From contig NZ_CANMNI010000003.1 of NCBI RefSeq assembly GCF_947499215.1, positions 558,001 through 622,000 of the forward strand: a stretch of DNA of 64,000 nucleotides, written 5' to 3'. A program made the position numbers and the translations under genes. The notes below the pieces were generated by a model, which was given only the letters and a program-made list of their open reading frames with translations, made no database searches and had not been told where the DNA came from. This DNA is from an uncultured Pontibacter sp. Lineage in GTDB: Bacteria > Bacteroidota > Bacteroidia > Cytophagales > Hymenobacteraceae. Every line of letters starts with the position of its first letter. Position 1 is the first letter of the stretch. Positions 11,310 through 20,667 of this stretch are shown here, one piece after another.

Positions 11310-11325
11310 CACCATCAAATTTTAA

Positions 11326-12339
<1,014 letters not shown>

Positions 12340-12364
12340 TCAACTGGTTTTATACCTCTTTTTG

Positions 12365-12402
12365 CAAAAGCCCGCCTTTCCGGTGGGCTTTTGTGTTTTT
12401 GT
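12365..12402 (+). terminator. gapA terminator
   Basis: A 12-bp stem (CAAAAGCCCGCC with GGTGGGCTTTTG, one G-T pair, loop of 5) and a T-rich tail. Confidence 0.85.
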
Positions 12403-12524
12403 GGCTTATATAAAAGAAAAAAGCTATATTTCACGTAGAATGACATTTATCATAGTACAGGCGTATACAGGTCCGTACTTTTATACCTGAAATCAAACAA
12501 GAGAGATAAACCGCACAAAAACTT

Positions 12525-13373
12525 ATGAGAAGAATACTTGTACCAACCGACTTTTCCGATCAGGCCCGCAGTGCCTTTGAAGTAGCTGTAACCATCGCAC
12601 GACAGACGGGCGCTGCCATCAAGCTGCTGCATGTGGTGGAGATGCCTAATTCGTCCTACTCCTTTAGCGCGACCGGTGATCTGGTGGGCGGAAACGGCAT
12701 GGAGCAGGTATATATGATGAAACTGCTGGAGACAACGCAGCAGCGCATGGCGCAACTGGAGCGTTCTGTGGAGCATGAAGGAGTGGAAGTGGTGCAGGAG
12801 GTGGATGCCGACAGCGTGATTCGTAAGATCAGACGTGTGATAAGCGACGACAAGGTGGACTTAGTTGTGATGGGCTCGAAAGGTTCCAGTGGCATGGACG
12901 AGTTCCTGATCGGTTCTAACACCGAGAAAGTGGTGCGCACGGCCGACTGTCCGGTGCTGACTGTGAAAGGCCCCATTGCCAATTTCCAGATACGCAATAT
13001 TGTGCTGGCATCCGACTTCAAGCGCGAGATCAGTACGGCTGTGGAGAAATTCAAGTATTTCCAGCATATGTTCGGCGCGAAGCTGCATATGGTATACATT
13101 AACACCCCAGGCGCATTTGAATCGTCAAGCAATCTGCGTACGCGCATGCAGAAGGCTGCCGAACGCTATGGCTTGCAGAACTTCACGATCAATGTATACA
13201 ACGACACGATAGAAGAAGACGGCATCCTGCACTTTGCCGAGGAAATTGGTGCTGACCTCGTGATGATGGCCACTCACGGTCGCACCGGTCTGTCCCACCT
13301 GCTCAGCGGCAGTATCGCCGAGGATTTGGTAAACCACTCCGACATTCCGGTACTGACTTTTCATTTGAAATAG
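12525..13373 (+). CDS. Universal stress protein with two UspA domains
   Basis: Residues about 1-145 and 150-282 are two UspA domains. The first starts RRILVPTDFSDQA and ends with the nucleotide-binding pattern GSKGSSGMDEFLIGSNTEKV; the second ends with THGRTGLSHLLSGSIAEDLV, both giving G-x2-G-x9-G-S/T. Such proteins bind ATP and help cells survive starvation or redox stress; the partner is unknown. Start at the ATG 12525 gives the conserved N-terminus. A -7-like TACTTTTA lies at 12476-12483. It has its own terminator. Confidence 0.92.
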   Translation: MRRILVPTDFSDQARSAFEVAVTIARQTGAAIKLLHVVEMPNSSYSFSATGDLVGGNGMEQVYMMKLLETTQQRMAQLERSVEHEGVEVVQEVDADSVIRKIRRVISDDKVDLVVMGSKGSSGMDEFLIGSNTEKVVRTADCPVLTVKGPIANFQIRNIVLASDFKREISTAVEKFKYFQHMFGAKLHMVYINTPGAFESSSNLRTRMQKAAERYGLQNFTINVYNDTIEEDGILHFAEEIGADLVMMATHGRTGLSHLLSGSIAEDLVNHSDIPVLTFHLK

Positions 13374-13399
13374 TTTTAGGCATAGCCCCATAAAAGCAG

Positions 13400-13430
13400 A
13401 AAAGCCCGGCCAATGTGCCGGGCTTTTTTC
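13400..13430 (+). terminator. Terminator after the universal stress gene
   Basis: Stem AAAAGCCCGGC with GCCGGGCTTTT, loop CAATGT, then T6. Confidence 0.9.
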
Positions 13431-13449
13431 ATTCTACGCCGGAATGGGT

Positions 13450-13457
13450 TATTTTTG
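13450..13457 (+). promoter_or_regulatory. -7 box before the lipid kinase-like gene
   Basis: TATTTTTG matches TAnnTTTG exactly and ends 28 bp before the chosen ATG at 13486. The -33 region falls in the preceding terminator and lacks a TTG. An upstream ATG at 13444 lies before this box, so it cannot be the start if the promoter is real. Confidence 0.5.
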
Positions 13458-13485
13458 TAAACCGCTTACCAGAGACAATATATAC

Positions 13486-14367
13486 ATGAGCAAACGCCCC
13501 CATATTCGTTTCATTATCAACCCAAAGTCCGGCCCTAAGAGCAAGGTAGACGTGGCCGCCCGCATAAAGCTGCACCTAGACCATAGCAAGTTCGACCATG
13601 ACATCGTGTACACTGCCTATGCCGGACATGCGCCTGAGCTGGCCAAACAGGCCGCAGAGGAGGGTTGCGCAGTGGTTGTGGCCGTGGGAGGGGATGGCAC
13701 TGTGAACGAAGTGGCACGTGGTCTGCTGCACACCGAAGCGGCGATGGGTATTATCCCGCGTGGTTCAGGCAACGGGCTGGCCCGGCACCTGCAAGTGCCG
13801 CTGACTGTAGATGGATCCATTCGTTTTCTGAACGAGGGGCATCGTTCCAAGATCGACAGCGGCGAAATCAACGGACATCCTTTCTTTACGACGGCAGGCA
13901 TCGGGTTTGACGCTTACATCAGTTCCGTGTTCGCGGGCAGCAAAACCAGAGGCCTCAAAACCTACGTGGAGCTGATCCTGAAAGAGGTGATCAACTACCG
14001 CCACCTGCCCGTAAAAGCGACTATAAACGGCAAGACGATCGATACAGACCTGTTTGTGATGGCCTTCGCCAATGCGGCTCAGTATGGCAACAACGCCTAT
14101 ATCGCGCCTATGGCGGACATACGCGACGGTATGCTGGACGTGTGTCTGGTTAGGAAACTGGATATGCTGAAGGCGCTGCAACTGAGCTATGCGATGATGT
14201 CAAATAAACCGGCCGGAGCGGATAGCGCCGAGTATTTTAAAACAGAGGCCGTGGAAGTAGTAACGGACCACGAGTTGATGCACCATGCCGATGGTGAGTA
14301 TCTGGGCAAAGCGACACGTTTCGAAGTGCGTATCGTGCCGCAGTCTCTGTACGTGGTGGCACCTTAG
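13486..14367 (+). CDS. Diacylglycerol kinase-family protein (YegS/DgkB type)
   Basis: 293 residues starting at ATG 13486 ([20 protein letters not shown]). The N-terminal NPKSG motif and [13 protein letters not shown] are the ATP-binding hallmarks of the soluble diacylglycerol/sphingosine kinase fold, followed by [12 protein letters not shown]. Members phosphorylate lipids such as diacylglycerol, returning it to phospholipid synthesis; the real substrate is not fixed by sequence. The next gene begins 19 bp later in the same direction, so the two are probably co-transcribed. Confidence 0.9.
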   Translation: MSKRPHIRFIINPKSGPKSKVDVAARIKLHLDHSKFDHDIVYTAYAGHAPELAKQAAEEGCAVVVAVGGDGTVNEVARGLLHTEAAMGIIPRGSGNGLARHLQVPLTVDGSIRFLNEGHRSKIDSGEINGHPFFTTAGIGFDAYISSVFAGSKTRGLKTYVELILKEVINYRHLPVKATINGKTIDTDLFVMAFANAAQYGNNAYIAPMADIRDGMLDVCLVRKLDMLKALQLSYAMMSNKPAGADSAEYFKTEAVEVVTDHELMHHADGEYLGKATRFEVRIVPQSLYVVAP

Positions 14368-14386
14368 GTATAAAAAGCACAAGAAG

Positions 14387-14734
14387 ATGAGCGATAAAAA
14401 TAAAAAAGGAAGACAAGGGGTGGTGTACTCCACTAATTCAGATTTCAACTACGAATATCAGCAGGAGAACGAGGCCGAGACGCTTCCGCCCCAACAGCAG
14501 AACCTGAAGGTGATGCTTGATAAGAAATCACGCGGCGGCAAGCAGGTAACACTGGTAGCGGGCTTCGTGGGTACCGATGATGATTTGAAAGAACTGGGCA
14601 AAATGCTCAAAAGCAAATGCGGCGTAGGCGGCTCCGCCAAAGAAGGGGAAATCCTGATCCAAGGCGACTTCCGCGATAAAGTCCTGCAAGTGCTAGTAGC
14701 TGCCGGGTATAAGGCCAAAAAAGCGGGAGGGTAG
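14387..14734 (+). CDS. SUI1/eIF1-like translation factor (YciH family)
   Basis: 115 residues from the ATG at 14387. A charged, disordered N-terminus is followed by the SUI1 fold at about 45-112, with [14 protein letters not shown] and [19 protein letters not shown] features (here [20 protein letters not shown]). Bacterial YciH is related to eukaryotic eIF1 and has been linked to start-site fidelity or stress repression of translation; its role here is inferred. It follows the lipid kinase gene closely. The stop codon abuts the left arm of a low-complexity inverted repeat. Confidence 0.85.
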   Translation: MSDKNKKGRQGVVYSTNSDFNYEYQQENEAETLPPQQQNLKVMLDKKSRGGKQVTLVAGFVGTDDDLKELGKMLKSKCGVGGSAKEGEILIQGDFRDKVLQVLVAAGYKAKKAGG

Positions 14735-14735
14735 G

Positions 14736-14866
14736 GAGTTTAGGAGTTTGAGAGTTTAGGAAGTATGAGTTAAAAACAGCAGAGCTTCATTTTAATGAAT
14801 AAAGCTTTGCTGTTGTCTCGTTTATATTAGAATTCTTTCCGTTGAGTTTCTTAAACTCCTAAACTC
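14736..14866. repeat. Stuttering inverted-arm element A
   Basis: The left arm at 14736-14753 (GAGTTTAGGAGTTTGAGA) is repeated imperfectly, and its reverse complement returns at 14849-14866 with 17 of 18 bases matching. Between them lies a hairpin at 14775-14814 (AACAGCAGAGCTT with AAGCTTTGCTGTT) that could end both convergent transcripts. The right arm encodes the last residues and stop codon of the minus-strand gene. Confidence 0.7.
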
Positions 14867-15276
14867 TTTAACTTACTAACTGGTCCCTGAATGTGGTAGA
14901 AGTTGGCTGACTTTTGAACGAAAACGCGACCGGCTAGGGCAGGTGCCTTAGGTGGTCGGGGCTTGTATACCTGTGTGGGCTGTTTTGAATCTGTTTTTAT
15001 GCGCTCGTAACCTACCGCTTCTAGCTTTAGCTCCAAGGCTTTTGGTGAAATATCCTTTACCGGAATCCTAACCTCCGTTCTCCGGTACCAGAGCAGCAGG
15101 GCCGAGGTAAACATCAGCGCGAAGATAGCGGCGTTGAGAAACAGTTCCTGCACAGCTGTCTCTGCATCCTCACTAAACCGACCGCTTATCCCATACCAAG
15201 CCGCCGTCAGTAGCCCATACATCCCAAAGAAGTATAGATTCAGTTTCACAAAGCGGTTTAAGGTATAGTTTTTCAT
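14851..15276 (-). CDS. Small membrane protein, function unknown
   Basis: 141 residues from the ATG at 15276 (MKNYTLNRFVKLNLYFFGMY). The open frame extends back to 15405, but those codons lie in repeat sequence and look untranslated. Two membrane helices are seen at about 14-34 and 48-68, then a soluble C-terminal part with basic and Pro-rich residues (KPRPPKAPALAG). No family recognised. The C-terminal codons (VSKLKSLGV) are written by the right arm of repeat A, so the natural end of the protein may have been altered by that element. Confidence 0.65.
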   Translation of the reverse strand: MKNYTLNRFVKLNLYFFGMYGLLTAAWYGISGRFSEDAETAVQELFLNAAIFALMFTSALLLWYRRTEVRIPVKDISPKALELKLEAVGYERIKTDSKQPTQVYKPRPPKAPALAGRVFVQKSANFYHIQGPVSKLKSLGV

Positions 15277-15353
15277 AATGATTGATGACTGATGGTTAAT
15301 GACGGGGATTAATAATTGGCTGAATCTGCTCAAGGATTTATAGGATTGCCGGG

Positions 15354-15553
15354 TCCAACCACCCCTAACCCCTCCTTGTCTAAGGCGGGGAATTTTTCCT
15401 ACCACTTCTATCTCTTTTGCCTATAGTAACAACTTTCCACTCAAGGGTGCTTTTTAGTAAGATCTCGATAAGTAGTAGCTAGAAACATATAATGAGGACG
15501 TAGTAACAGCAGGTTACCCCGCCTTAGACAAGGAGGGGCTAGGGGTGGTTGGA
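15354..15553. repeat. 200-bp element with 37-bp inverted ends
   Basis: The left end 15354-15390 and the right end 15517-15553 are reverse complements at 36 of 37 positions; both contain CCACCCCTA and CCCCTCCTTGTCTAAGG. The 126 bp between them are non-coding. No target-site duplication is clear. It looks like a MITE-like or structural intergenic repeat and sits between the small membrane protein and kdsB. The rest of the 15277-15657 gap holds a short run of TGATGGTTAATGA-like units near 15280-15300. Confidence 0.75.
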
Positions 15554-15636
15554 TCAGGGTGTGCAAGTTACCTGTGCACTATTCGGACAGGCGCGAACTG
15601 TCCCTGTAAATGAAACGGTAAATCTGCGTAGCACCA

Positions 15637-15657
15637 CGACGTTATGGTATAACGTCG
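15637..15657 (-). terminator. Hairpin directly after kdsB
   Basis: CGACGTTAT, loop of 3, ATAACGTCG, starting at the base after the kdsB stop codon. No T-tract follows, so it may stabilise the transcript end rather than terminate. Confidence 0.45.
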
Positions 15658-16395
15658 CTAGATCTCCGATTTCTCAACTCTTTCCAAATCTTCCGGAGTA
15701 TCAATTCCAATTGTTTCGAACTCGGTGGTGGCAGTGGCGATGCGGAAGCCGTTTTCGAGCCAGCGCAGCTGCTCCAGCGACTCAGCCAGTTCTAGGCCTG
15801 AAGGGGGCAGCTGGGTGATCTGTTCTAGGATGTCGGCGCGGTAGCCGTAGATGCCGATGTGTTTGTAATAGGTATGCTGCTTGTGCCAGATATCGTTGGG
15901 CACGTTACGGCAATAGGGTATTGGCTGACGACTGAAGTAAAGCGCCTCACCGGCCTTGTTGATGACCACTTTGGGGGCGTTCACATTGAACAGCTCTTCC
16001 GGCGTAGATATCTTTTTAATTAGCGTCGCCAACTGGGTCTGAGGGTTACGGAAACAGGAGGCTACTAAGTCTATTTGCTCCGGTCTGATAAAGGGTTCAT
16101 CCCCCTGAATGTTGATGATATACTCAAAGGGCTGATCGTGCAACTGGTATGCTTCGAAGCAGCGGTCGGTGCCGCTCTGGTGGTGCTCCGCCGTCATAAT
16201 GGCCTTCCCGCCAAAGGACAGTACATGGTCCATAATGCGTTGGTCATCAGTGGCTATGAGTACATCTGTTAAAGAAGATTTGGAAGCCTGTTCGTGTACG
16301 CGCTGTATCATGGTTTTGCCGTTGATGATTGCCAGCGGTTTTCCGGGGAAGCGGGTAGAGGCGTAGCGGGCAGGTATAATGCCAAGTATTTCCAT
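15658..16395 (-). CDS. kdsB: 3-deoxy-manno-octulosonate cytidylyltransferase
   Basis: Activates KDO as CMP-KDO for the lipopolysaccharide inner core, so the organism makes a KDO-type outer membrane. 245 residues from the ATG at 16395, where the conserved N-terminus MEILGIIPARYASTRFPGKP begins; an upstream ATG at 16443 adds a non-conserved tail. Family blocks seen include TDDQRI, NIQGDEPFI, YFSRQPIPY and HIGIYGYR. It ends at a hairpin and no partner gene lies next to it. Confidence 0.96.
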   Translation of the reverse strand: MEILGIIPARYASTRFPGKPLAIINGKTMIQRVHEQASKSSLTDVLIATDDQRIMDHVLSFGGKAIMTAEHHQSGTDRCFEAYQLHDQPFEYIINIQGDEPFIRPEQIDLVASCFRNPQTQLATLIKKISTPEELFNVNAPKVVINKAGEALYFSRQPIPYCRNVPNDIWHKQHTYYKHIGIYGYRADILEQITQLPPSGLELAESLEQLRWLENGFRIATATTEFETIGIDTPEDLERVEKSEI

Positions 16396-16486
16396 GGGGC
16401 AGACGGGTTTAGCAGCCTGCCATGCGCTGGCAAGCTGTGGCAAATTACAAAAGACCGCGGAGTATTACAGCTTCTTGCCCAAAAAG

Positions 16487-16828
16487 CTAGGGCCTTTTTC
16501 TAACGTTAAGCACCCGAATACCATCCATGGGCCTACTTTGGGGCGAAAGGCCGCAGGGGATGTCGATCTGCTTACCGAGGCGTACAAACTCAATGATGAC
16601 CGGCGTTTCACCTTCTATTTTGAAGGCTTCATCAATATCGTTTTCGTTTTCCGGTTTATAGCGTGAGCCGTTGATCAGGACCTCAAACCCACAGCCGTCA
16701 ACCATGTACTCACCTGACCAGACAAGCAGCGCCTCAGCAGTTTCTGTATCTCGCTCCATACTGTCTTGACATGAAGTGAAAAATAAAACAGAAAGGCATA
16801 GAAGGGTGAGCTGGTAGAATAGTTTCAT
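16487..16828 (-). CDS. Small lipoprotein, paralogue 1
   Basis: 113 residues with a lipoprotein signal (lipobox FTSC, Cys about residue 20). The mature part shares a pattern with the neighbouring upstream gene: WSGEYMVDGCGFEVLING, KPENENDIDEAFK, a later Cys before GLSP, and a closing IRVL strand. Two mature cysteines (in DGCG and IPCG) could form a disulfide. No known family recognised. It lies 44 bp downstream of its paralogue, so the two are probably one transcript. Confidence 0.75.
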   Translation of the reverse strand: MKLFYQLTLLCLSVLFFTSCQDSMERDTETAEALLVWSGEYMVDGCGFEVLINGSRYKPENENDIDEAFKIEGETPVIIEFVRLGKQIDIPCGLSPQSRPMDGIRVLNVRKRP

Positions 16829-16872
16829 GGCGCTTGGTTTAGGTGCAACAGGCAGGTTAGGGTGATAGGCAC

Positions 16873-17211
16873 TTATAATTTCTCGATGGATATGATACGG
16901 ATGAAGTCTAACGTGTTACTCACGGGAACCATGCCGCACTGAAAGTCCCGCTGATCAAGATGCACATACTTCAGGCGTACGGTAGTACTTCCATCTGTCT
17001 TGAAGGAATCGTCTATATCCTTTTCATTATCAGGTTTTAGGGTGTTCTCACCTAATTGAATACTATAGCCGCAACCGTCTACCGCATAGTCGCCCGACCA
17101 GCGAAGGGTGGCAGTTGATTCAAGCACTTCGAGGTCGTTACATTTCTCACAAGAGAAGCTGACTGATAGGAAAGTGACCAGTAGCAGCGCACAGCGTATA
17201 ATATGCTTCAT
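16873..17211 (-). CDS. Small lipoprotein, paralogue 2
   Basis: 112 residues, lipobox SFSC. It aligns along its length with the next gene: WSGDYAVDGCGYSIQLGE, KPDNEKDIDDSFK, FQCGM and a closing IRIISIEK. The pair arose by tandem duplication and has diverged. It carries an extra cysteine pair right after the lipid-modified Cys (CEKCND). Function unknown; expected in the outer membrane or periplasm. Confidence 0.75.
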   Translation of the reverse strand: MKHIIRCALLLVTFLSVSFSCEKCNDLEVLESTATLRWSGDYAVDGCGYSIQLGENTLKPDNEKDIDDSFKTDGSTTVRLKYVHLDQRDFQCGMVPVSNTLDFIRIISIEKL

Positions 17212-17309
17212 AAGATCAGGATAGGTCTTTACTATCTACAAGACCCACAAAACCACGCAACGGTTGCAAGGGGAATTAAAAAATTTGAGGCTATTCTCAA
17301 GTAGCGACT

Positions 17310-18683
17310 TTACAGTGTAACGTCGCCTTCCAACTTTCTAACTCGTAGCGAAAACGTGCTTTGGTCGATCACCTGCACGGTGTCGCCTTTTTCGATGAAG
17401 CCGTCACGGGCTTGGGCGTCGTAAATGTTGTCGTCGATCATGATGCGGCCGCTCGGCGCCATGCGGGTATAGGCAATTCCTGTTTTACCGATCAGGTGCT
17501 CGGCGGAGTCGGCGGAACGGTAGCCTTCTTTGCTGTGGAATTCGTTGCTGAGCACAACGTGCCGTAAAGCGCGACTGCCCATCACCCTTTTCCAAGTGAG
17601 CACCACAATGACGACAGCCCCCACCATACCCATCAGCACAGAAATAAGGCTCTCCATCAGTCTGTCAGGCGAAACGAAGGTGAAGTCGAAGGCTTGGTTG
17701 TTGACCATAATGAGTAACAGCGAAAGGAACACAAGCACAATGCCCCCGATGCCGGTCACGCCAAAACCGGGGACCACAAACACTTCCAAGGCGATGAGGA
17801 TGATGCCCGCGACAAAAAGTAGAATCTCCCAGTTCTCTGCCAATCCGTTGAGGTAGAAAGGCGTGAGGTAGAGTATACCCGCGACAATGGCAGCCATCAG
17901 CGGAAAGCCAACGCCCGGTGACTGTAGCTCAAACCAAAGCCCCCCGATAATGATCAGAATAAGAAGACCACTGATAACCGGATTCAGGAAAAAGGAGATG
18001 ATTTTGTTGGTACCACTCAGCTCGTAGCGTATAATTTCGGCGTCCTGCAGGTTCAGGATTTGTAGCACTTCGTCGATGTTGTTGGCGCGACCTTCGCAAA
18101 AGCCGTTTTCGATAGCCTCGGAGGTGGTGAATGTCAGCACTTGGCCGGCAGAGAGGGTGCTGTCCACGCTGGCATCAACCATGGCCTCGGCAAGGCGGGG
18201 GTCACGGCCATTGGCTTCGGCGGTGGAGCGCATAATGGAACGCATGTAACTCTGGTACTTGCCCGGGGCAGCCTGTCCGTCAGCGCCTACTACTGTGGCC
18301 GCACCGATGTTGGCCCCCGGCGCCATGTAAATGCTGTCGCAGGCAATGGAGATGAGAGCACCGGCAGAGGCAGCATTTTTATCGATGAACACATAGATCG
18401 GCTTCGGATACTCGAGCAGGCGCAGGCGAATGGCATCCGCGTCGTTCACGGCACCGCCGTAGGTATTAAGTTTTAGCAGAATGTGGTCAGCCCCTTGGCT
18501 GGTCGCCTCATCCAGTGCCAGTTGGGTATAGCGGTTCGTGCGAGGATCTATCTCGGAGGTGATCTCCATGATGAACACCTTCTGCTTCTTCGTTTCCTGT
18601 GCATGAGCGCCTGTGCTGAGCAGGAGGCAAACAAACAGGCAGAACAGGGTGTGCCAATGCCGGAATTTTGTGTCAGATTTCAT
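17310..18683 (-). CDS. NfeD-family membrane serine protease (ClpP-like)
   Basis: 457 residues from the ATG at 18683, which gives a clean signal segment ending at AHAQ; an in-frame ATG at 18707 is also possible. Residues about 30-220 form a ClpP-class (SppA/NfeD-type) protease domain with KLNTYGGAVNDADAI and NAASAGALISIACDSIYMAP, where Ser in the ASAG motif is the likely nucleophile. Then come several membrane helices (about 235-385) and a C-terminal soluble OB-like NfeD domain (LIGKTGIAYTRMAPSGRIMI). Such proteins cleave membrane partners such as stomatin-like proteins. No stomatin gene is adjacent here. Confidence 0.88.
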   Translation of the reverse strand: MKSDTKFRHWHTLFCLFVCLLLSTGAHAQETKKQKVFIMEITSEIDPRTNRYTQLALDEATSQGADHILLKLNTYGGAVNDADAIRLRLLEYPKPIYVFIDKNAASAGALISIACDSIYMAPGANIGAATVVGADGQAAPGKYQSYMRSIMRSTAEANGRDPRLAEAMVDASVDSTLSAGQVLTFTTSEAIENGFCEGRANNIDEVLQILNLQDAEIIRYELSGTNKIISFFLNPVISGLLILIIIGGLWFELQSPGVGFPLMAAIVAGILYLTPFYLNGLAENWEILLFVAGIILIALEVFVVPGFGVTGIGGIVLVFLSLLLIMVNNQAFDFTFVSPDRLMESLISVLMGMVGAVVIVVLTWKRVMGSRALRHVVLSNEFHSKEGYRSADSAEHLIGKTGIAYTRMAPSGRIMIDDNIYDAQARDGFIEKGDTVQVIDQSTFSLRVRKLEGDVTL

Positions 18684-18777
18684 ACATTTGGGCTGGCTGA
18701 ATGCCAATTAGATTTAAGGTACAAAAAAATTTCCGCTTATTCTCGCTCTACAGTTTAAATACGAGTTTCAGGCGCCC

Positions 18778-19548
18778 TTGTGGCGTATCCGCATTGATAC
18801 CGAAGTGGGGCGGCTGGCTCTTGAGGTGCGGGACGGCGATTTGCTGCTAGCCAGTTTCTATACCTTGGATTGCCATACCCATACCTTATCACTTCTAACA
18901 GTTCCTGTGCAAAACACTTGGTGGATGGGGCTGGAGGAGGCGTATGCCGGGCAGGTATACCTGCATGGCTACGGCGATCGCAAACTGGGACAGCATAAAG
19001 GCATCTGGGCACTTGCCGCTGGCGGTGAGGGGGCGATATGGCATCAGCCGGAGCTGGCTTTCTACGGGCTGGCCCAAAATGGATTGCTGGCATACGAGGC
19101 GGCTGCACAGGAGCAAGGCTTGCTTTTGTTGGACACCCAAACGGGACAGATGCTGCAGCGCGCCATTAGTCAGGAACATGCAGCTGAGCAGGTGCAGGCT
19201 TACAGTAGCGTGCGTGACGCGGTAGTCGTTTATCCTACTCTTTACAAAGAAGGCGAGACCTACTTCGAGCAGGTGCGAGATTTTCTGGTACAGCGACTTG
19301 ACTGTCAGCCGGTAAGCGCCATTGAGTATGCCGAGACTGATAATTACCTCGTCGTGTCGTACTACCTGACTACCGAAAAAAATAAATTAGATAATTTTTT
19401 GGCTGTTTTTGATTTAAATGGTTTTTTGCACTTAAATGAGCCGCTTGCAGTTGCAACAGATGGCGTAGGTTCAGATACTTTTTTTATCTTTATGCGCAGT
19501 TTATACTTCGTGCAGACCAAAGCAACCTTAAAGGCATATTCTCTTTAA
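18778..19548 (+). CDS. Hypothetical protein, start uncertain
   Basis: 256 residues from a TTG at 18778 (MWRIRIDTEVGRLALEVRDG). The frame is open and coding-like further upstream to 18718, giving FKYEFQAPLW just before the TTG, with an ATT at 18739 and no ATG or GTG; the true start may therefore be an unusual codon. The protein has repeated strand-like blocks (VYLHGYGDRKLGQHKGIWAL, LLLLDTQTGQMLQ) that suggest a beta-propeller-like fold. It may belong to the DUF4905 group of Bacteroidetes, but I am not sure. It is divergent from the NfeD gene and precedes the LysM gene by 23 bp. Confidence 0.7.
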   Translation: MWRIRIDTEVGRLALEVRDGDLLLASFYTLDCHTHTLSLLTVPVQNTWWMGLEEAYAGQVYLHGYGDRKLGQHKGIWALAAGGEGAIWHQPELAFYGLAQNGLLAYEAAAQEQGLLLLDTQTGQMLQRAISQEHAAEQVQAYSSVRDAVVVYPTLYKEGETYFEQVRDFLVQRLDCQPVSAIEYAETDNYLVVSYYLTTEKNKLDNFLAVFDLNGFLHLNEPLAVATDGVGSDTFFIFMRSLYFVQTKATLKAYSL

Positions 19549-19571
19549 TTTTATAGTTACTACTTTTAGCT

Positions 19572-20561
19572 ATGATTCGAATTCTATTCATCGCCCTTCT
19601 AGCAGTGCCGCTGCTACCTCTTTCAGCATCAGCCTTCGAAACGGCTGCCCTGCGCGACTCTGTTGGGGTAGAGCGGAAAAACGGAAAAACGTACGTTCAG
19701 CACCGCGTTGAGCCTAAAGAAACGCTTTACGCGCTTTCCAGAAAGTATAGTGTCTCTGTTGCACAGATTGTGGACTCTAATCCAGCTGTGGAGACGACCA
19801 TCAACATCGGACAGATTGTGCTGATCCCGCGTCGCTATAACACCGCACCGGCTGCCAAGGTACAGGTTGCCGCAACAGCTGCTGAAGCCAGCAACCGTAC
19901 GTTTACTGTGAACGATCGCGGTGAAAAGCTCCATACCGTGGAGCCACAGCAAACGCTCTTCTCTATTTCGCGCATGCACGGCGTGAAAGTGGATGATATC
20001 AAGCGCTGGAACAATTTGGCAGACAACACTATCAGCGTTGGTGCGCGATTGGTTGTGGGCAAGGGAATGGCAGTGCCGTCCAAGAAACCGATCTACGTAA
20101 GCGAGTCGGATGATGAAATAGCTAAGCCTAAAGAAACGGAAACAGCTGTGGCCTCCGCTGCCGATACACCAATCCCGACGACAAGCCCTGCTAACAAGCA
20201 TATCGTGCTCACCCCTGTGTCGCCTGCCGCTCCAGCAGAATCTGAGCGCATAGCGGAAGACGAGGAAACGGTGGATAGCGTTTCTGGCGCGAAGAAGATC
20301 TTGGAAAGCGGTATGGCCGAGATGATCGACCCGAAAGCTGATTCCAATAAATACCTTGCGCTGCATAAATCCGCCCCGGTGGGCACCATTATGCAGGTGA
20401 AAAACGCCATGAACGACCAAGTGGTGTATGTGCGCGTGATTGGGAAACTGCCAAACACGGGTAACAACGAAAACGTAATCGTGCGTCTGTCTAAAAAGGC
20501 CTGTCAGAAACTGGGCGCCGTTGATCAGAAGTTCAGAGTGGAATTGTCTTACATGCCTTAA
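19572..20561 (+). CDS. Secreted LysM-repeat protein
   Basis: 329 residues. Signal peptide at 1-22 (cut near ASA-FE). Two LysM domains follow at about 44-88 (HRVEPKETLYALSRKYSVSV) and 116-160 (HTVEPQQTLFSISRMHGVKV), which bind peptidoglycan. A Pro/Thr/Ala-rich linker leads to a C-terminal domain at about 240-329 (LALHKSAPVGTIMQVKN, VYVRVIGKLPN) resembling the double-psi beta-barrel of RlpA-type proteins. A cell-wall role is likely; the enzymatic activity is not known. It follows the preceding gene by 23 bp and ends in a strong terminator. Confidence 0.87.
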   Translation: MIRILFIALLAVPLLPLSASAFETAALRDSVGVERKNGKTYVQHRVEPKETLYALSRKYSVSVAQIVDSNPAVETTINIGQIVLIPRRYNTAPAAKVQVAATAAEASNRTFTVNDRGEKLHTVEPQQTLFSISRMHGVKVDDIKRWNNLADNTISVGARLVVGKGMAVPSKKPIYVSESDDEIAKPKETETAVASAADTPIPTTSPANKHIVLTPVSPAAPAESERIAEDEETVDSVSGAKKILESGMAEMIDPKADSNKYLALHKSAPVGTIMQVKNAMNDQVVYVRVIGKLPNTGNNENVIVRLSKKACQKLGAVDQKFRVELSYMP

Positions 20562-20581
20562 ACAGGTATAGCGATAAAGAG

Positions 20582-20613
20582 AAAGCCCGGGCAGCAGTGT
20601 CCGGGCTTTTTTT
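20582..20613 (+). terminator. Terminator after the LysM gene
   Basis: AAAGCCCGG, loop of 10, CCGGGCTTT then T-tract. Confidence 0.88.
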
Positions 20614-20667
20614 ATGTGCTCTGCATATTCCTTAACTTGCGAGACGCCATTTCTCGTACCATTGCAC

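Noticed and set aside
19561-19568. TACTTTTA as promoter of the LysM gene
   Set aside because: It lies 3 bp before the ATG, so transcription would start after the start codon.
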